DNA of 64,000 nt from contig NZ_JPYO01000002.1 in NCBI RefSeq assembly GCF_000757485.1, forward strand, positions 87,975 through 151,974, in the 5' to 3' direction. Position 1 is the first letter of the stretch; each line of letters starts with the position of its first letter. Below are positions 46,499-56,042 of this stretch, in pieces. Source of the stretch: Achromobacter sp. RTa (GTDB lineage: Bacteria; Pseudomonadota; Gammaproteobacteria; Burkholderiales; Burkholderiaceae_B). The notes under the pieces are model-generated. The model had not been told where the DNA came from. It searched no databases and worked only from the letters and a program-made list of their open reading frames with translations. The translations under genes and the position numbers were made by a program.

Positions 46499-47809
46499 CT
46501 ATTTCTTGTTCGCTTCCAATTGCAATATGGGAGCGATTCCATTTTCAGTATTTTGCGCTTCTCCGCAGACTTCTTCCAGCGTGGGCGTATTTTGCTGGGA
46601 AATCACGGCCGAGGCGACCCGCAGTATTTCCGGATCGTTACGGACCCGGGACTGCGTCCGATCCAGCAGGAAATGGTCCACGACGGGCGCCATCGAGGTT
46701 TGCCGGGCGTCGCAGGTAAGCACCCAGTTCTCTTCGGGCGTGCGCGTCGCCAAGCCCATGCCGCTCAGCGTTTCCAGCACTTCGTTCAGCTCGTCCTGGT
46801 GCAGCCGCAATTGCGAGGCCAGGATATTGGCGGGCAATCCTGGAGGGTTGGCGGCTTGGGCCTTGCGCAAGGCGCGCAGGGCATCCAGGGCGTCGACGAA
46901 GGGCGCGCCGGGGTAGCGGTTGATTTCCCAGCGGCCCAGGCGGATCAGCGGCGCGCTGGAGGCCAGCGTGGCGCCCAGCAGCACGGCCAGCCACGACAGG
47001 TAGATCCAGAGCAGGAAGATCGGCAGGGTGGCGAAGGTGCCGTAAATGACGGTGTAGGTGGGGAATCGCGTCAGGTAATAGGCGAATGCCGACTTCATGA
47101 TTTCCAGCACGATGGCCGTCACGCAGCCCCCGATCAGCGCGTCGCGCCACAGGACCTCGCGGTTTGGGACCACGACGAACAGCGCGGCAAATCCCAGCGC
47201 GGTCAGTACGAGCGGGATGAACGAAATGGCGACGCTGACGATTTCGGGCACGTCCCGCACCAGCCCCAGCGACTCGCGCGCCACGAACGAGGTGGCCCAC
47301 AGGCTGGCGCCGGCCACGACCGGCCCGAGCGTGATGAGCGCCCAGTACACGAGCGCGCGCTGCCGCAGCGGTCGCTGGCGCGACACGTGCCAGATGTCGT
47401 TGAATGCCTTGTCGATCGTCATGATCAGCAACAGCGAGGTGACCAGCAGGAACGCGCCGCCGATCGCCGTCAGGCGCGAGGCCTGGCGCGCGAACTGGTT
47501 CAGGTAGTTCATGATGTTGTCCGAGACGGACGGGGGCATCAGGCTGTTGGTCAGGAAATCCTCGAGCGCCACGCGGAATTCCTGGAACACCGGAAAAGCG
47601 GTGAACAGGGACAGCACCACGGCCAGCATGGGCACGATGGCCAGCACGGTCGTGAAAGTGAGGCTGGAGGCGACCTGAAGCAGTTTTTCTTCACCGGCGC
47701 GCTCGGCCGTGAAGCGGACGACGCGTCCGACCCTCGCGCCCCATGAAGAGCGCGATGTCGAGGGCTCGGTGGCCGCCGGCGCGGCGGCGGGCTCGGCGGG
47801 GCTATTCAT
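46499..47809 (-). CDS. YihY/BrkB-family inner-membrane protein
   Basis: 436 residues. Six predicted helices with family features SSLTFTTVLAIVPMLAVVLSLF, IMTIDKAFNDIWHV, and PTYTVIYGTFATLPIFLLWIYLSW. The C-terminal 130 residues are cytoplasmic. The family includes Bordetella BrkB, originally linked to serum resistance and later proposed as a transporter; the transport role is not settled. Divergent from the DUF2069 gene with only 17 bases between the starts, so the two 5' regions overlap each other's coding DNA. Confidence 0.92.
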   Translation of the reverse strand: MNSPAEPAAAPAATEPSTSRSSWGARVGRVVRFTAERAGEEKLLQVASSLTFTTVLAIVPMLAVVLSLFTAFPVFQEFRVALEDFLTNSLMPPSVSDNIMNYLNQFARQASRLTAIGGAFLLVTSLLLIMTIDKAFNDIWHVSRQRPLRQRALVYWALITLGPVVAGASLWATSFVARESLGLVRDVPEIVSVAISFIPLVLTALGFAALFVVVPNREVLWRDALIGGCVTAIVLEIMKSAFAYYLTRFPTYTVIYGTFATLPIFLLWIYLSWLAVLLGATLASSAPLIRLGRWEINRYPGAPFVDALDALRALRKAQAANPPGLPANILASQLRLHQDELNEVLETLSGMGLATRTPEENWVLTCDARQTSMAPVVDHFLLDRTQSRVRNDPEILRVASAVISQQNTPTLEEVCGEAQNTENGIAPILQLEANKK

Positions 47810-47826
47810 CAGGCGATAATAGCAGC

Positions 47827-48198
47827 ATGAACCCTGAACTCAACCCCCGCTTGCGCCTGCTGGCCTCGGTTTCGCTGTTTGCCCTGATTGTGCTTTGCGT
47901 CACCTGGGAGACCGTGGTGGCGCCGGTGCGGCCCGGCGGTTCCTGGATGTTGCTGAAGGCCTTGCCGCTTGCGTTCCCGTTGCGCGGAATCGTGCGCGGC
48001 AATATCTATACCTATCAATGGGCGTCCATGCTGTCGCTGCTGTACCTGATGGAAGGGGCCGTGCGCGCCATGTCCGACCCGGCCCCGCTGTCCGTGGGGA
48101 TGGCTTGGGGGGAGATTCTGTTGTCGACGGTCTTCTTCCTGAGCGCCATTTTCTATGTGCGGCCCGCCAAGCGTGCCGCCAGGAGACAACGCGCATGA
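47827..48198 (+). CDS. DUF2069 small membrane protein
   Basis: 123 residues from the ATG giving MNPELNPRLRLLAS. Four hydrophobic helices; PLAFPLRGIVRGNIYTYQWASML is typical of DUF2069, a family of unknown function. The stop overlaps the selO start (ATGA), so the two are translationally coupled. Confidence 0.87.
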   Translation: MNPELNPRLRLLASVSLFALIVLCVTWETVVAPVRPGGSWMLLKALPLAFPLRGIVRGNIYTYQWASMLSLLYLMEGAVRAMSDPAPLSVGMAWGEILLSTVFFLSAIFYVRPAKRAARRQRA

Positions 48199-49667
48199 GC
48201 GCCCATTCGCTATCTGACCTCCGCGCCGTCAATTCCTTTGCCGGCCTGCCCGCGGCGTTCCATACCCGGCTGGCGCCCCAGCCCCTCAATAATCCGCGCC
48301 TGCTCCGCGCCAATGCCGACGCCGCGCGCCTGATCGGCCTGGATCCTGCCGTCCTGGACACGCCGGAGTTCCTGAGCGTGTTTTCCGGCGCCCGGCCGCT
48401 GCCCGGCGGCGACACGCTGGCGGCGGTCTACAGCGGTCACCAGTTCGGCGTCTGGGCCGGTCAGCTGGGAGACGGGCGCGCCCATTTGCTGGGCGAGGTC
48501 GAAGGGCCGGAAGGCCCCTGGGAATTGCAGCTCAAGGGTTCCGGCATGACGCCATATTCGCGCATGGGCGACGGCCGCGCGGTATTGCGCTCGTCCGTGC
48601 GCGAATACCTGGCCAGCGAAGCCATGCATGGGCTGGGCGTGCCCACGACACGCGCTTTGGCGCTGGTGGTTTCCGACGATCCGGTCATGCGGGAGACCGT
48701 CGAGACGGCCGCCATCGTGACCCGCATGTCGCCCAGTTTCGTGCGCTTCGGCTCGTTCGAGCACTGGTCGTCGCGCCGCCAGCCCGATCAGCTCAGGATC
48801 CTCGCGGACTACGTCATCGACCGCTATTACCCTGAATGCCGCGAGGCCCAGGACGACGCCGCGTCCATTCTGAACCTGCTGCGCGCGGTCACGCGCCGCA
48901 CGGCCCGGTTGATGGCGGACTGGCAGGCGGTGGGGTTCTGCCATGGCGTGATGAATACGGACAATATGTCCATCCTGGGCCTGACGCTGGACTACGGCCC
49001 CTACGGCTTCATGGACGGCTTCCGCCTGGGACATGTCTGCAACCATTCCGATACGGAAGGGCGGTATTCATGGAACCGCCAGCCGTCGGTGGCCCTGTGG
49101 AACCTGTACCGCCTGGGCGGCAGCCTGCATGCGCTGGTGCCGGACGTCGACGGCCTGCGAGCCGTGCTGGACGAATACGAGCCCGTGTTCACGCGCGCTT
49201 TCCATGAGCGGATGGCCGCCAAACTGGGGCTGGCCGCCTGGGGCCCGGATGACGAACCGCTACTGGACGATATGCTCAAGCTGATGGACGCCAACCAGGC
49301 CGATTTCACCCTGGCCTGGAGGCGGCTGGCCGATGCGGTGTCGGGGCAGCGCAGCGTGTTCGAGGATTTGTTCATCGACCGCCCGGCGGCCGCGGCCTGG
49401 CTGGACCGGTTGCTGGCGCGCCACGCGCAGGACGGGCGGCCCGAGCCCGAGGTGGCCGAGGCCATGAACGGCGTCAATCCTCTGTATGTGTTGCGCAATC
49501 ACCTGGCGGAAGAGGCGATACGCGCGGCAAAAGCGGGCGACGCCAGCGAAATCGATACGCTCTTGAAACTGCTGCGCAATCCGTACGTGGAGCAGCCGGG
49601 CCATGAGCGGTATGCCGGATTACCGCCCGACTGGGCGGGCAGCATCGAGGTCAGCTGCTCTTCTTAA
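48195..49667 (+). CDS. selO: Protein adenylyltransferase SelO (YdiU)
   Basis: 490 residues from the ATG overlapping the DUF2069 stop. Pseudokinase fold that transfers AMP to protein hydroxyls. Conserved segments: VYSGHQFGVWAGQLGDGRA, LQLKGSGMTPYSRMGDGRAVLRSS, HGVMNTDNMSILG with the metal-binding DYGPYGF. It ends VSCSS: the Cys three residues from the end replaces the selenocysteine of eukaryotic SelO. Linked to oxidative stress in E. coli. Confidence 0.95.
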   Translation: MSAHSLSDLRAVNSFAGLPAAFHTRLAPQPLNNPRLLRANADAARLIGLDPAVLDTPEFLSVFSGARPLPGGDTLAAVYSGHQFGVWAGQLGDGRAHLLGEVEGPEGPWELQLKGSGMTPYSRMGDGRAVLRSSVREYLASEAMHGLGVPTTRALALVVSDDPVMRETVETAAIVTRMSPSFVRFGSFEHWSSRRQPDQLRILADYVIDRYYPECREAQDDAASILNLLRAVTRRTARLMADWQAVGFCHGVMNTDNMSILGLTLDYGPYGFMDGFRLGHVCNHSDTEGRYSWNRQPSVALWNLYRLGGSLHALVPDVDGLRAVLDEYEPVFTRAFHERMAAKLGLAAWGPDDEPLLDDMLKLMDANQADFTLAWRRLADAVSGQRSVFEDLFIDRPAAAAWLDRLLARHAQDGRPEPEVAEAMNGVNPLYVLRNHLAEEAIRAAKAGDASEIDTLLKLLRNPYVEQPGHERYAGLPPDWAGSIEVSCSS

Positions 49668-49863
49668 TATCGCATCAATCCAAAAGCAATTTTTCGGCGA
49701 TTTACGCGAAAATGACGGTTTAGCAAAGGAATATCGCAGTTTTTTTCACTGCAATCATTCGTTTCCATTGTAAAAGTCGTAAGATTGTCGCCAACGGGAC
49801 ACCCCGGGGGCCAAGCGTCCGCGGGGCATTTGTCGATACTCTTGAATATAAAGCACTCTAAAT

Positions 49864-50583
49864 ATGGCTGGCGCAGATGGTTTGCTGTGTATCGGTCTGC
49901 TTGAGGATGACGCCGACTTCCGGGAGGAATTGGCGTTAGGCTTGGGTGGCTACGGTTTTCGGGTGGCATTTGCCTGTGATAATGCGGCGGCGTTTTATCG
50001 CCGGTTGCAGGAGCAGCCCTGCGATATCGTCATTCTTGACGCTCATCTTCCCGGCGAAGATGGTTTTTCCGTGGCAACCCGGCTGCGCGCCTTGAGCCCG
50101 GTCGGGATCGTCATGCTGACGGGCCGCAGCGCCCTGGAAGACCGGGTGCGCGGCCTGGAGGGCGGCGCCGACGTCTACATGACCAAGCCCGTGGACCTGC
50201 TGGAACTCAGTTCGGTCATCCGTAGCCTGGCCCGGCGGATGCGCCTGGCCAAGGCGCCGCGGCCCGCGGACGCGGAAACGCGAGCGTCGGCGGACAGTTC
50301 GTGGTCCCTGCAGGATGGCGGCTGGATACTGGTCGCGCCGGATGGGGCGTCGCTGCATCTCAGCGCCCAGGAGCGCACTTTCCTGGTTGCGCTGATGGAC
50401 GCGGCCGGAAGCGCGGTCAGCCGGCAAGTCCTGGCGGAATTGTTCCTGCCCGACAGCCCGGGCGGTTTTGAATTGCGCCGGATCGACGTGCTGGTCAGCC
50501 GCCTGCGCGCCAAGGCGCAAAGCGCCGGCCTCAAGCTGCCGGTGCTGTCGGTGCGCGGCCAGGGTTACGTGTTTGCCGCTTGA
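49864..50583 (+). CDS. OmpR/PhoB-type response regulator
   Basis: 239 residues. Receiver domain 8-118 with acidic pocket EDD (14-16), phospho-acceptor D59 (VILDAHLPG), T86 and K108 (TKP). A C-terminal winged-helix domain (about 145-238) ends with DVLVSRLRAKA and VRGQGYVF. The upstream 196 bases are AT-rich with a likely promoter. The gene ends 19 bases inside the 3' end of the convergent kinase gene, its probable partner. Confidence 0.92.
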   Translation: MAGADGLLCIGLLEDDADFREELALGLGGYGFRVAFACDNAAAFYRRLQEQPCDIVILDAHLPGEDGFSVATRLRALSPVGIVMLTGRSALEDRVRGLEGGADVYMTKPVDLLELSSVIRSLARRMRLAKAPRPADAETRASADSSWSLQDGGWILVAPDGASLHLSAQERTFLVALMDAAGSAVSRQVLAELFLPDSPGGFELRRIDVLVSRLRAKAQSAGLKLPVLSVRGQGYVFAA

Positions 50584-52130
50584 TCCGATTGCGGGCCGTC
50601 TGCCGCCGGCGCGTTAGACGGTAGTGTGACGACAAAGCGCGTGCCTACGCCGACTTCGCTTTGCATCGTCAGCGAACCGCCCTGGTTCTGGCAGATGCGC
50701 CGGGCCAGGTAGAGGCCTATCCCCATTCCCTGTGTCTCGCGGTGCGCGGCGCGCCGGAAATGCGGTTCGAAGATCCTGGTCTGTTCTTCTTCCCCGATGC
50801 CCGGGCCGCGGTCGGTGACGGCGACCCAGGCCATCGGGCTGTCGCCGTCGCGGCCCTGGCCCGTCTCGATGCGGACTGGCTGGTTGGCCGGCGAATACTT
50901 GATGGCGTTGTGGATCAGGTTGCGCACCACCACGCTGGTCAGGGGGCGGTCGCAATGCACGGGCAGGGGGCCATCGGCCTGCAGGATCAGGGCATGGGCG
51001 GTGTCCGGCTGCATCGAGGCCACAACGTCCCGCGCCAGTTCCGCCATGTCCGTTTGCTCGCCGCGCGGCATCCAGGCCTGTTCGCCCAGCCTGTCCTGGT
51101 TCAGCAGCTGATCCATGAGTTCGGTCATGCGGGCGACCGAACGGTGGATGCGCGCCAGGCGGCTGCCCACCGCCTCGCTGCCGTCGGAGAGAATCATGTC
51201 CAGCGATTGGGCCGCCGCGCTGACGGTGGCGAGCGGCGCCCGCAGCTCATGCGAGATCAGCGCGTTCATCTGGCGTTGCGTATCGAGCGCGCCCGCCAGT
51301 TCGGCCAGCCGCAGTTCGCCTTGGGCGAGGTGCTCCGCGTCGGCGGGCGCGTGATGGCCGCGGCTCGCCAAGGGTTGGGGAAGCGACGGCCTGTTGATGG
51401 CCTGAAGCAACAGGGCGCTCGATACCAGCAGCAGCCGCGCGAGTTCGAACGCGGTGCCCGCGCCGCTGGAGGGCCCCAAGGCATCGTGCGCCAGCATCCA
51501 TGCCGAAACACAATACGCGAGAGCCAGGGTCAGCGTTGATGCGTTCCCGGGCGCCTTGCGCGCGGCGCGCGACAGGAGCCAGCCGGCCAGGAAAACGCTG
51601 GCGGCGGCGCAGGCGCCCGCGATGGCGGTGGGGATCATGCCATTGCCCGGCTCGTAGGCGAAGATCAGGGCCAGCGCCATGACGACCGCCAGCGAGCCGC
51701 TGGCCCAGCGACAGGCCGTCGCCAGCCTGGAGCTGGCGGGCGGAACCGACAGGAACGGGACGGTCAGGGCGAGCAGGGCGGCGTAGGAGCCTGCTTGCAG
51801 CGCGCCGGGCGGCAGTAAAGAGGGCGTGGCGCGGAACAGGCCTTCGATCAGCATGAACGCCAGGCCCGCGCCGTGCATGGCATTGCGGGTGGCCGCCCAG
51901 GCAACCGCGCAGACCAGGGCGCAAGCCATCGCCACGCCCGCGGTCAGGCCCAGGTGGATATCTTCATAAGCGGCGCCCGGCGCGTAGGCCAGGGCGGCGG
52001 CGGGAAAGAGCAGGGCGTACAGCATTAGCCCCAGCTGCGGCAGGAGAGCTTGCCGCCCGGAGTGCGCCCGGCGGGCGCCGCCGCTGTGGCGAAAAGGCCC
52101 GCGGATGCGAAGAAGAGATCCTTCCGTCAA
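50565..52130 (-). CDS. Sensor histidine kinase with multi-pass membrane input domain
   Basis: 521 residues from a TTG; the start is uncertain and could be later. Seven or so hydrophobic helices (about 30-245), short linker, then HisKA with the phospho-acceptor in ALISHELRAPLATV (near 292), N box RNLIHNAIKYSP, G1 DRGPGIG and G2 GMGIGLYLARR. If the TTG is right, it overlaps the end of the upstream LapD-like gene by 4 bases. It faces the response regulator gene tail-to-tail. Confidence 0.9.
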   Translation of the reverse strand: MTEGSLLRIRGPFRHSGGARRAHSGRQALLPQLGLMLYALLFPAAALAYAPGAAYEDIHLGLTAGVAMACALVCAVAWAATRNAMHGAGLAFMLIEGLFRATPSLLPPGALQAGSYAALLALTVPFLSVPPASSRLATACRWASGSLAVVMALALIFAYEPGNGMIPTAIAGACAAASVFLAGWLLSRAARKAPGNASTLTLALAYCVSAWMLAHDALGPSSGAGTAFELARLLLVSSALLLQAINRPSLPQPLASRGHHAPADAEHLAQGELRLAELAGALDTQRQMNALISHELRAPLATVSAAAQSLDMILSDGSEAVGSRLARIHRSVARMTELMDQLLNQDRLGEQAWMPRGEQTDMAELARDVVASMQPDTAHALILQADGPLPVHCDRPLTSVVVRNLIHNAIKYSPANQPVRIETGQGRDGDSPMAWVAVTDRGPGIGEEEQTRIFEPHFRRAAHRETQGMGIGLYLARRICQNQGGSLTMQSEVGVGTRFVVTLPSNAPAADGPQSDQAANT

Positions 52131-54103
52131 CTAGAAACCCATGGATGTTCGGATGCGAGGTCGTGAGCCTGGGCGAAGTTTACGCCAGCGCCGCGTATGG
52201 CGTGGACGCCCAGGCCCTCCAGGATATTCTGCGTCGCGATATCGGGCACGTCTTCCGCGTATACGGCCATGTGCAGCGTCGTGGCCGTAGCAACCACCGT
52301 GGCGGCCAGGTGCCTGCTGCCGGGGCTGTGCAGCAGGCCGGTAATGAAGCCTCCGCTCAGTTTCAGGTACGAGAGGGGAAACTGGTGCAGGCGTTCCATG
52401 GCGCCGAACTGCTGCGACAGGCGCGCCACGCCGACCCGGCTGCCGGCGGCCGTGGCGATGCCGCAAAGCTGGTGCAGTTCGACTTCCTGCTCGATGAGCG
52501 CCGCCGCGTCGACCTCGATGATGAGGCGGGCGGTCAGGGAGGGGCGGTCGGCCAGCATGCGTTCCAGTCGGGTCAGGAACGAGGGTTGCGCAAGCGAGGC
52601 CAGCGCAATGGGCACCGCGAGCGTGCCCGTTCGAGAATACAGCCAGTCCAGCCCCAGCCGGATGGCCTGCACGTCGCATTCCGCGGAAAGCCCGAGCCGG
52701 ACCGCGGGCGGCATGAAGATGGACGCGGGCACCGGATCGGCGTCGGCGGTGTCGTGCAGGGTCAGGCTGGCCTCCTGGTGCAGCAGGGCGCCGGACAAAT
52801 CGTGCAGCGGCTGCACGGCCAAGGAGAAGCGGTGCTGTTCCAGCGCCGTGACCAGGGCGTCGTGCCAACTGTATTCGCCGATATGGGTGCTGTCAGGCGC
52901 GCGGTTGGCGGGCGTGACCTGATCGTCGTCCGCGCTTTCGGCGCACATCAGCGCGTGATCCAGGCGCGCGAGGGTCTCGCTCATGTTGTCGCCCGGCGCA
53001 TAGGTGGTCATCGCCATCGCCCAGCGGCACCAGCCATGCTTGTCCATCGGCACGCGCAGCGAGCGCAATTCGCGCCTCACCCGTTCCGCCAGCAGGCCGG
53101 CCTGCGGCGCCGACGTGCGGGGCAGCAGCAATGCGAAGTCGGAGCCGCTCAGGCGGGCGATGAAGGCGGCCTGTCCGCCGAATTCAGCCACCAGCTTGTG
53201 CAGCCGGTCGGACGAGGAGCGCAGCCATTGATCGGTGAAGGCGCGGGAAAGGTGCCGGTTGATCTGCGCCAGGTCGCGCTGCCGGAACATCAGGAGATGG
53301 CCGCCCGCCTCGGATTCCTTGTCCGTCAGCGCCTGCCTGAACTGTTCGACGAAGTACCGGCGGTTGGGCAGGCGGGTGACGGGGTCCCGGTAGACTTCGC
53401 TTTGCAGCGATTCGATACGCGCGTTCTGCTCTTGCACCGTGGCGGCCACCATGCGTTGGGCATCGGCCAGCGCCTGCTCCGCGCCGGCCGCCGGGCGCCC
53501 GCCGTCCGAAGCCGTGTCGTTGGCCGGCGCCGGCGCGCGCGGGCCTGCGCCGGTATCGCGCGTGGCGTGGGCCTCCAGGCGCCGGATCAGGTTCAGGGCG
53601 AGCAATATCCAGAGAAGCGCCGCGGCCAGCGCCAGGCCCAGCAGTCGCACGCCGCCTTGCCAGAGCGTGTTTCGCGCCTGCCGCGAATCCGCCTGGACCG
53701 TGACAGTGCCGCGCAAGGCGCCGCCGGCGTCCGTGTAGGGGCGCGATACAAGGGGCGCTTCCATGTCCAGCCAGGCGTTGCGCCAAGCGCGCTCCCTGGC
53801 CGGCGCGTCTTCAGGCCGGGCTTTCCGTTCAAGGCCCGGATTTCCTTGTGCATCCGTGATCCGCACCAGCGCGTACTGGCCGCGCGTGAAAAACTCATCC
53901 GCCAGCGCGGCCTGTTTTGCGAGGGCTTCGCCGGATGGCTGCGACAGGGCCCAGGCAAGCATGGCCGCGCCTTCTTCGCTGCGCTGCGCCAGTTGCGTTT
54001 CCAGGTACCGGTGCGCGGCCATCATCCCCAGCGCCTGGGCGCCAAGCAGGACGAGGCCGACCAGGAGGGAAGTGAAGAAAAGTAGCCGGCGGAAAGTGGA
54101 CAT
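52127..54103 (-). CDS. LapD-like inactive GGDEF-EAL receptor (first copy)
   Basis: 658 residues from the ATG giving MSTFRRLLFFTS; a longer in-frame start at 54199 adds 32 poor residues. First helix (5-26), LapD/MoxY-type periplasmic domain, second helix (about 165-185), linker, then degenerate GGDEF (GSDFALL) and degenerate EAL (HQEASLTL), with an EAL-fold C-terminus containing AVYAEDVPD. Both catalytic signatures are lost, so it should be a c-di-GMP receptor. About 40-50 percent of its pattern parallels the second copy at 58016-59980. No lapG lies beside it; the kinase gene follows. Confidence 0.85.
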   Translation of the reverse strand: MSTFRRLLFFTSLLVGLVLLGAQALGMMAAHRYLETQLAQRSEEGAAMLAWALSQPSGEALAKQAALADEFFTRGQYALVRITDAQGNPGLERKARPEDAPARERAWRNAWLDMEAPLVSRPYTDAGGALRGTVTVQADSRQARNTLWQGGVRLLGLALAAALLWILLALNLIRRLEAHATRDTGAGPRAPAPANDTASDGGRPAAGAEQALADAQRMVAATVQEQNARIESLQSEVYRDPVTRLPNRRYFVEQFRQALTDKESEAGGHLLMFRQRDLAQINRHLSRAFTDQWLRSSSDRLHKLVAEFGGQAAFIARLSGSDFALLLPRTSAPQAGLLAERVRRELRSLRVPMDKHGWCRWAMAMTTYAPGDNMSETLARLDHALMCAESADDDQVTPANRAPDSTHIGEYSWHDALVTALEQHRFSLAVQPLHDLSGALLHQEASLTLHDTADADPVPASIFMPPAVRLGLSAECDVQAIRLGLDWLYSRTGTLAVPIALASLAQPSFLTRLERMLADRPSLTARLIIEVDAAALIEQEVELHQLCGIATAAGSRVGVARLSQQFGAMERLHQFPLSYLKLSGGFITGLLHSPGSRHLAATVVATATTLHMAVYAEDVPDIATQNILEGLGVHAIRGAGVNFAQAHDLASEHPWVSS

Positions 54104-54623
54104 GTATTTGAAGGTTCCCTTCCTGCCCGGCGCGGCGCCCCGGGCGCGGGCTGCCCGGTGTCCGGTCAACGGGGCATCGAACAAAGGAGCGTCCGACAAA
54201 ACCTGGATAAGAAACGTGACACACGTTACTAATACATCAGCCGTGCTGCCTGTACTGTAATTCTACATGTCACATAACGTACAGAATATTACTAAATCCG
54301 TGCCGAGATCGGACAAGCTGTGCAATTATTTCGGTCCCGGTTGCTTTTCAAGCGAGAACAGCGAGATGGGCGTATTAATTTTTCCGGTTCGCCTGTCGTA
54401 GTAGTAAGGACGAAGCATGCCGCAAGAGGCCGGAGAATGCCATCCATGGCCGTCTTTGCCGCTTGCGAGCACCCGAAGAACTGTAGGAATACAAGGAAAA
54501 AGAGGCGCGTTGCCTCTGTAGTGTGGCGTTTTTTTGCGAAACTAATGCATAATTTAAAAAATGTTACAGCCCTTGGGTTCCATCCCGAACCGCAACGCCG
54601 GGGGCTTATGGATAGGGGGCTCC
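54104..54623. other. Divergent regulatory region between LapD-like and EAL genes
   Basis: 520 bases, AT-richer than the surroundings. It must hold promoters for both divergent genes. Besides the palindrome at 54213-54227 there is a wider dyad CTGTAC (54250-54255) / GTACAG (54279-54284). No gene is supported on either strand. Confidence 0.5.
54213..54227. promoter_or_regulatory. Perfect palindrome, candidate operator
   Basis: AACGTG-ACA-CACGTT, a perfect 6-3-6 dyad, 110 bases upstream of the LapD-like start. The size and symmetry suit a dimeric regulator. It may be bound by the nearby response regulator or another factor; this is only positional inference. Confidence 0.45.
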
Positions 54624-56006
54624 GTGCGTGAGAGTTACCTGCTCGCACTGTGCCTGGTGCTGGCGGTCGCGCTTGTTGTGATGTGCCTGATCTTCGCGCG
54701 CAGGGAACGCCTGCTGCGCCGCCGCCTTACGTGCGATGAATTGACGGGGGTCCTCAGCCAGCAGGAACTGCATCGGCGCGCGCGCGCCTGGCTCGGCACA
54801 TCCGGCGAGCGCTCGCGGCGCGGCGCGTTCTTCCTGGTGGGTTTCGAGCAGTATGCCGAGATCAGCGCCATGCTGCGCGCGGGAGAAGACCAGGCCTTGC
54901 TGGTGCAGGTGGGCAGCCGGCTCAGTCTGATCGCGCGCGCCCTGGGCGGCATGGTGGCGCGCACGGGGGCCGACGCCTTCACGGTCTGCGTGCCGGAGGT
55001 GGACGAGGAGGGCGCGGCGCAGGTGTCGGCCAAGCTCCTGGAAGACCTGAGCGCGCCCTACCAGCTGGGCGGCCGCCCGCTCATCGCCGTGTTCCGCGTC
55101 GGCGCGGCTTTGTATCCCGAACATGGGCGCAGCGTGGAAGAGCTGCAACGCTGCGTGCAGGTGGCCCTGGTGCCGCTCAAGGAGCGCGGGGGGCCCGGCT
55201 GGAGCCTGTTCGATTTCCGCATGCTTGCGCACCAGCGCGACAGGCAGGGCTTGGAAAACGACCTGCGGCTGGCCCTGACCACGCCGGCCATGGAGCAATT
55301 CGAACTGTATTACCAGCCGGTCTGCGACAGCGCGACGGGCGTGGTGCAGGGCTGCGAGGCGTTGTTGCGCTGGCATCATCCCGTGCTGGGCAGCGTATCG
55401 CCCGCCGTGACCATCGAACTGGCCGAGCGCAGCGGCCTGATCGTGCCCTTGGGGGCCTGGATCCTGGAGCGGGCTTGTACACAGGCCGCGCAGTGGCCGG
55501 CGGCCTGGCGCGTGCATGTGAATCTCTCGGTCAAGCAGATGAACGAGGACGGCCTGGTCGACCTGGTGTCCACCGTGCTGGCGGGAGCCCGCCTGGCGCC
55601 GCGCAAGCTGGTGCTGGAAATCACGGAATCCATCTTCATCCTGCACTACGAGCAGCACGTGAAGGTATTGAACGCGCTGCGGGCCAAGGGCATCGGCGTG
55701 GCGCTGGACGATTTCGGCTGTGGCTATTCCAGCCTGAACCACCTGCGTTCCCTGCCCATCGACTGGGTCAAGATCGACCGTAGCTTCATTTCCGCCCTGG
55801 AATCGGATGCTGGCAGCCGCGAGGTCGTGTCCGCGCTGTTCGGGCTGTGCCAGGCGATGCACCTGCCCGTGGTCGCGGAAGGCGTCGAAACCGAGGGTCA
55901 GCGCGAAATCCTCAAGTCCCTGGGCTGCAGGGTCATGCAGGGATTTCTGCTTGGGCGCCCGGCGCCCGCGTCCGAAATCCAGGCTTTGGCTTCGGCGGTG
56001 TCATAA
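54624..56006 (+). CDS. c-di-GMP phosphodiesterase (degenerate GGDEF plus active EAL)
   Basis: 460 residues from GTG 54624, preceded by GGGGG; an ATG at 54561 gives 21 more residues without a ribosome site. One N-terminal helix (about 6-25), a GGDEF-fold domain with the motif reduced to GADAF, then an EAL domain (about 210-455) with all catalytic elements: CEALLRW, NLSVKQM, LEITES, DDFGCGYSS, KIDRSFI, EGVET and QGFLLGRP. It should hydrolyse c-di-GMP and so oppose the adhesin-stabilising action of LapD. Confidence 0.9.
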   Translation: MRESYLLALCLVLAVALVVMCLIFARRERLLRRRLTCDELTGVLSQQELHRRARAWLGTSGERSRRGAFFLVGFEQYAEISAMLRAGEDQALLVQVGSRLSLIARALGGMVARTGADAFTVCVPEVDEEGAAQVSAKLLEDLSAPYQLGGRPLIAVFRVGAALYPEHGRSVEELQRCVQVALVPLKERGGPGWSLFDFRMLAHQRDRQGLENDLRLALTTPAMEQFELYYQPVCDSATGVVQGCEALLRWHHPVLGSVSPAVTIELAERSGLIVPLGAWILERACTQAAQWPAAWRVHVNLSVKQMNEDGLVDLVSTVLAGARLAPRKLVLEITESIFILHYEQHVKVLNALRAKGIGVALDDFGCGYSSLNHLRSLPIDWVKIDRSFISALESDAGSREVVSALFGLCQAMHLPVVAEGVETEGQREILKSLGCRVMQGFLLGRPAPASEIQALASAVS

Positions 56007-56042
56007 TCGGGGTTGCTCGCAAACCCGACCCGTTGACTCCTT

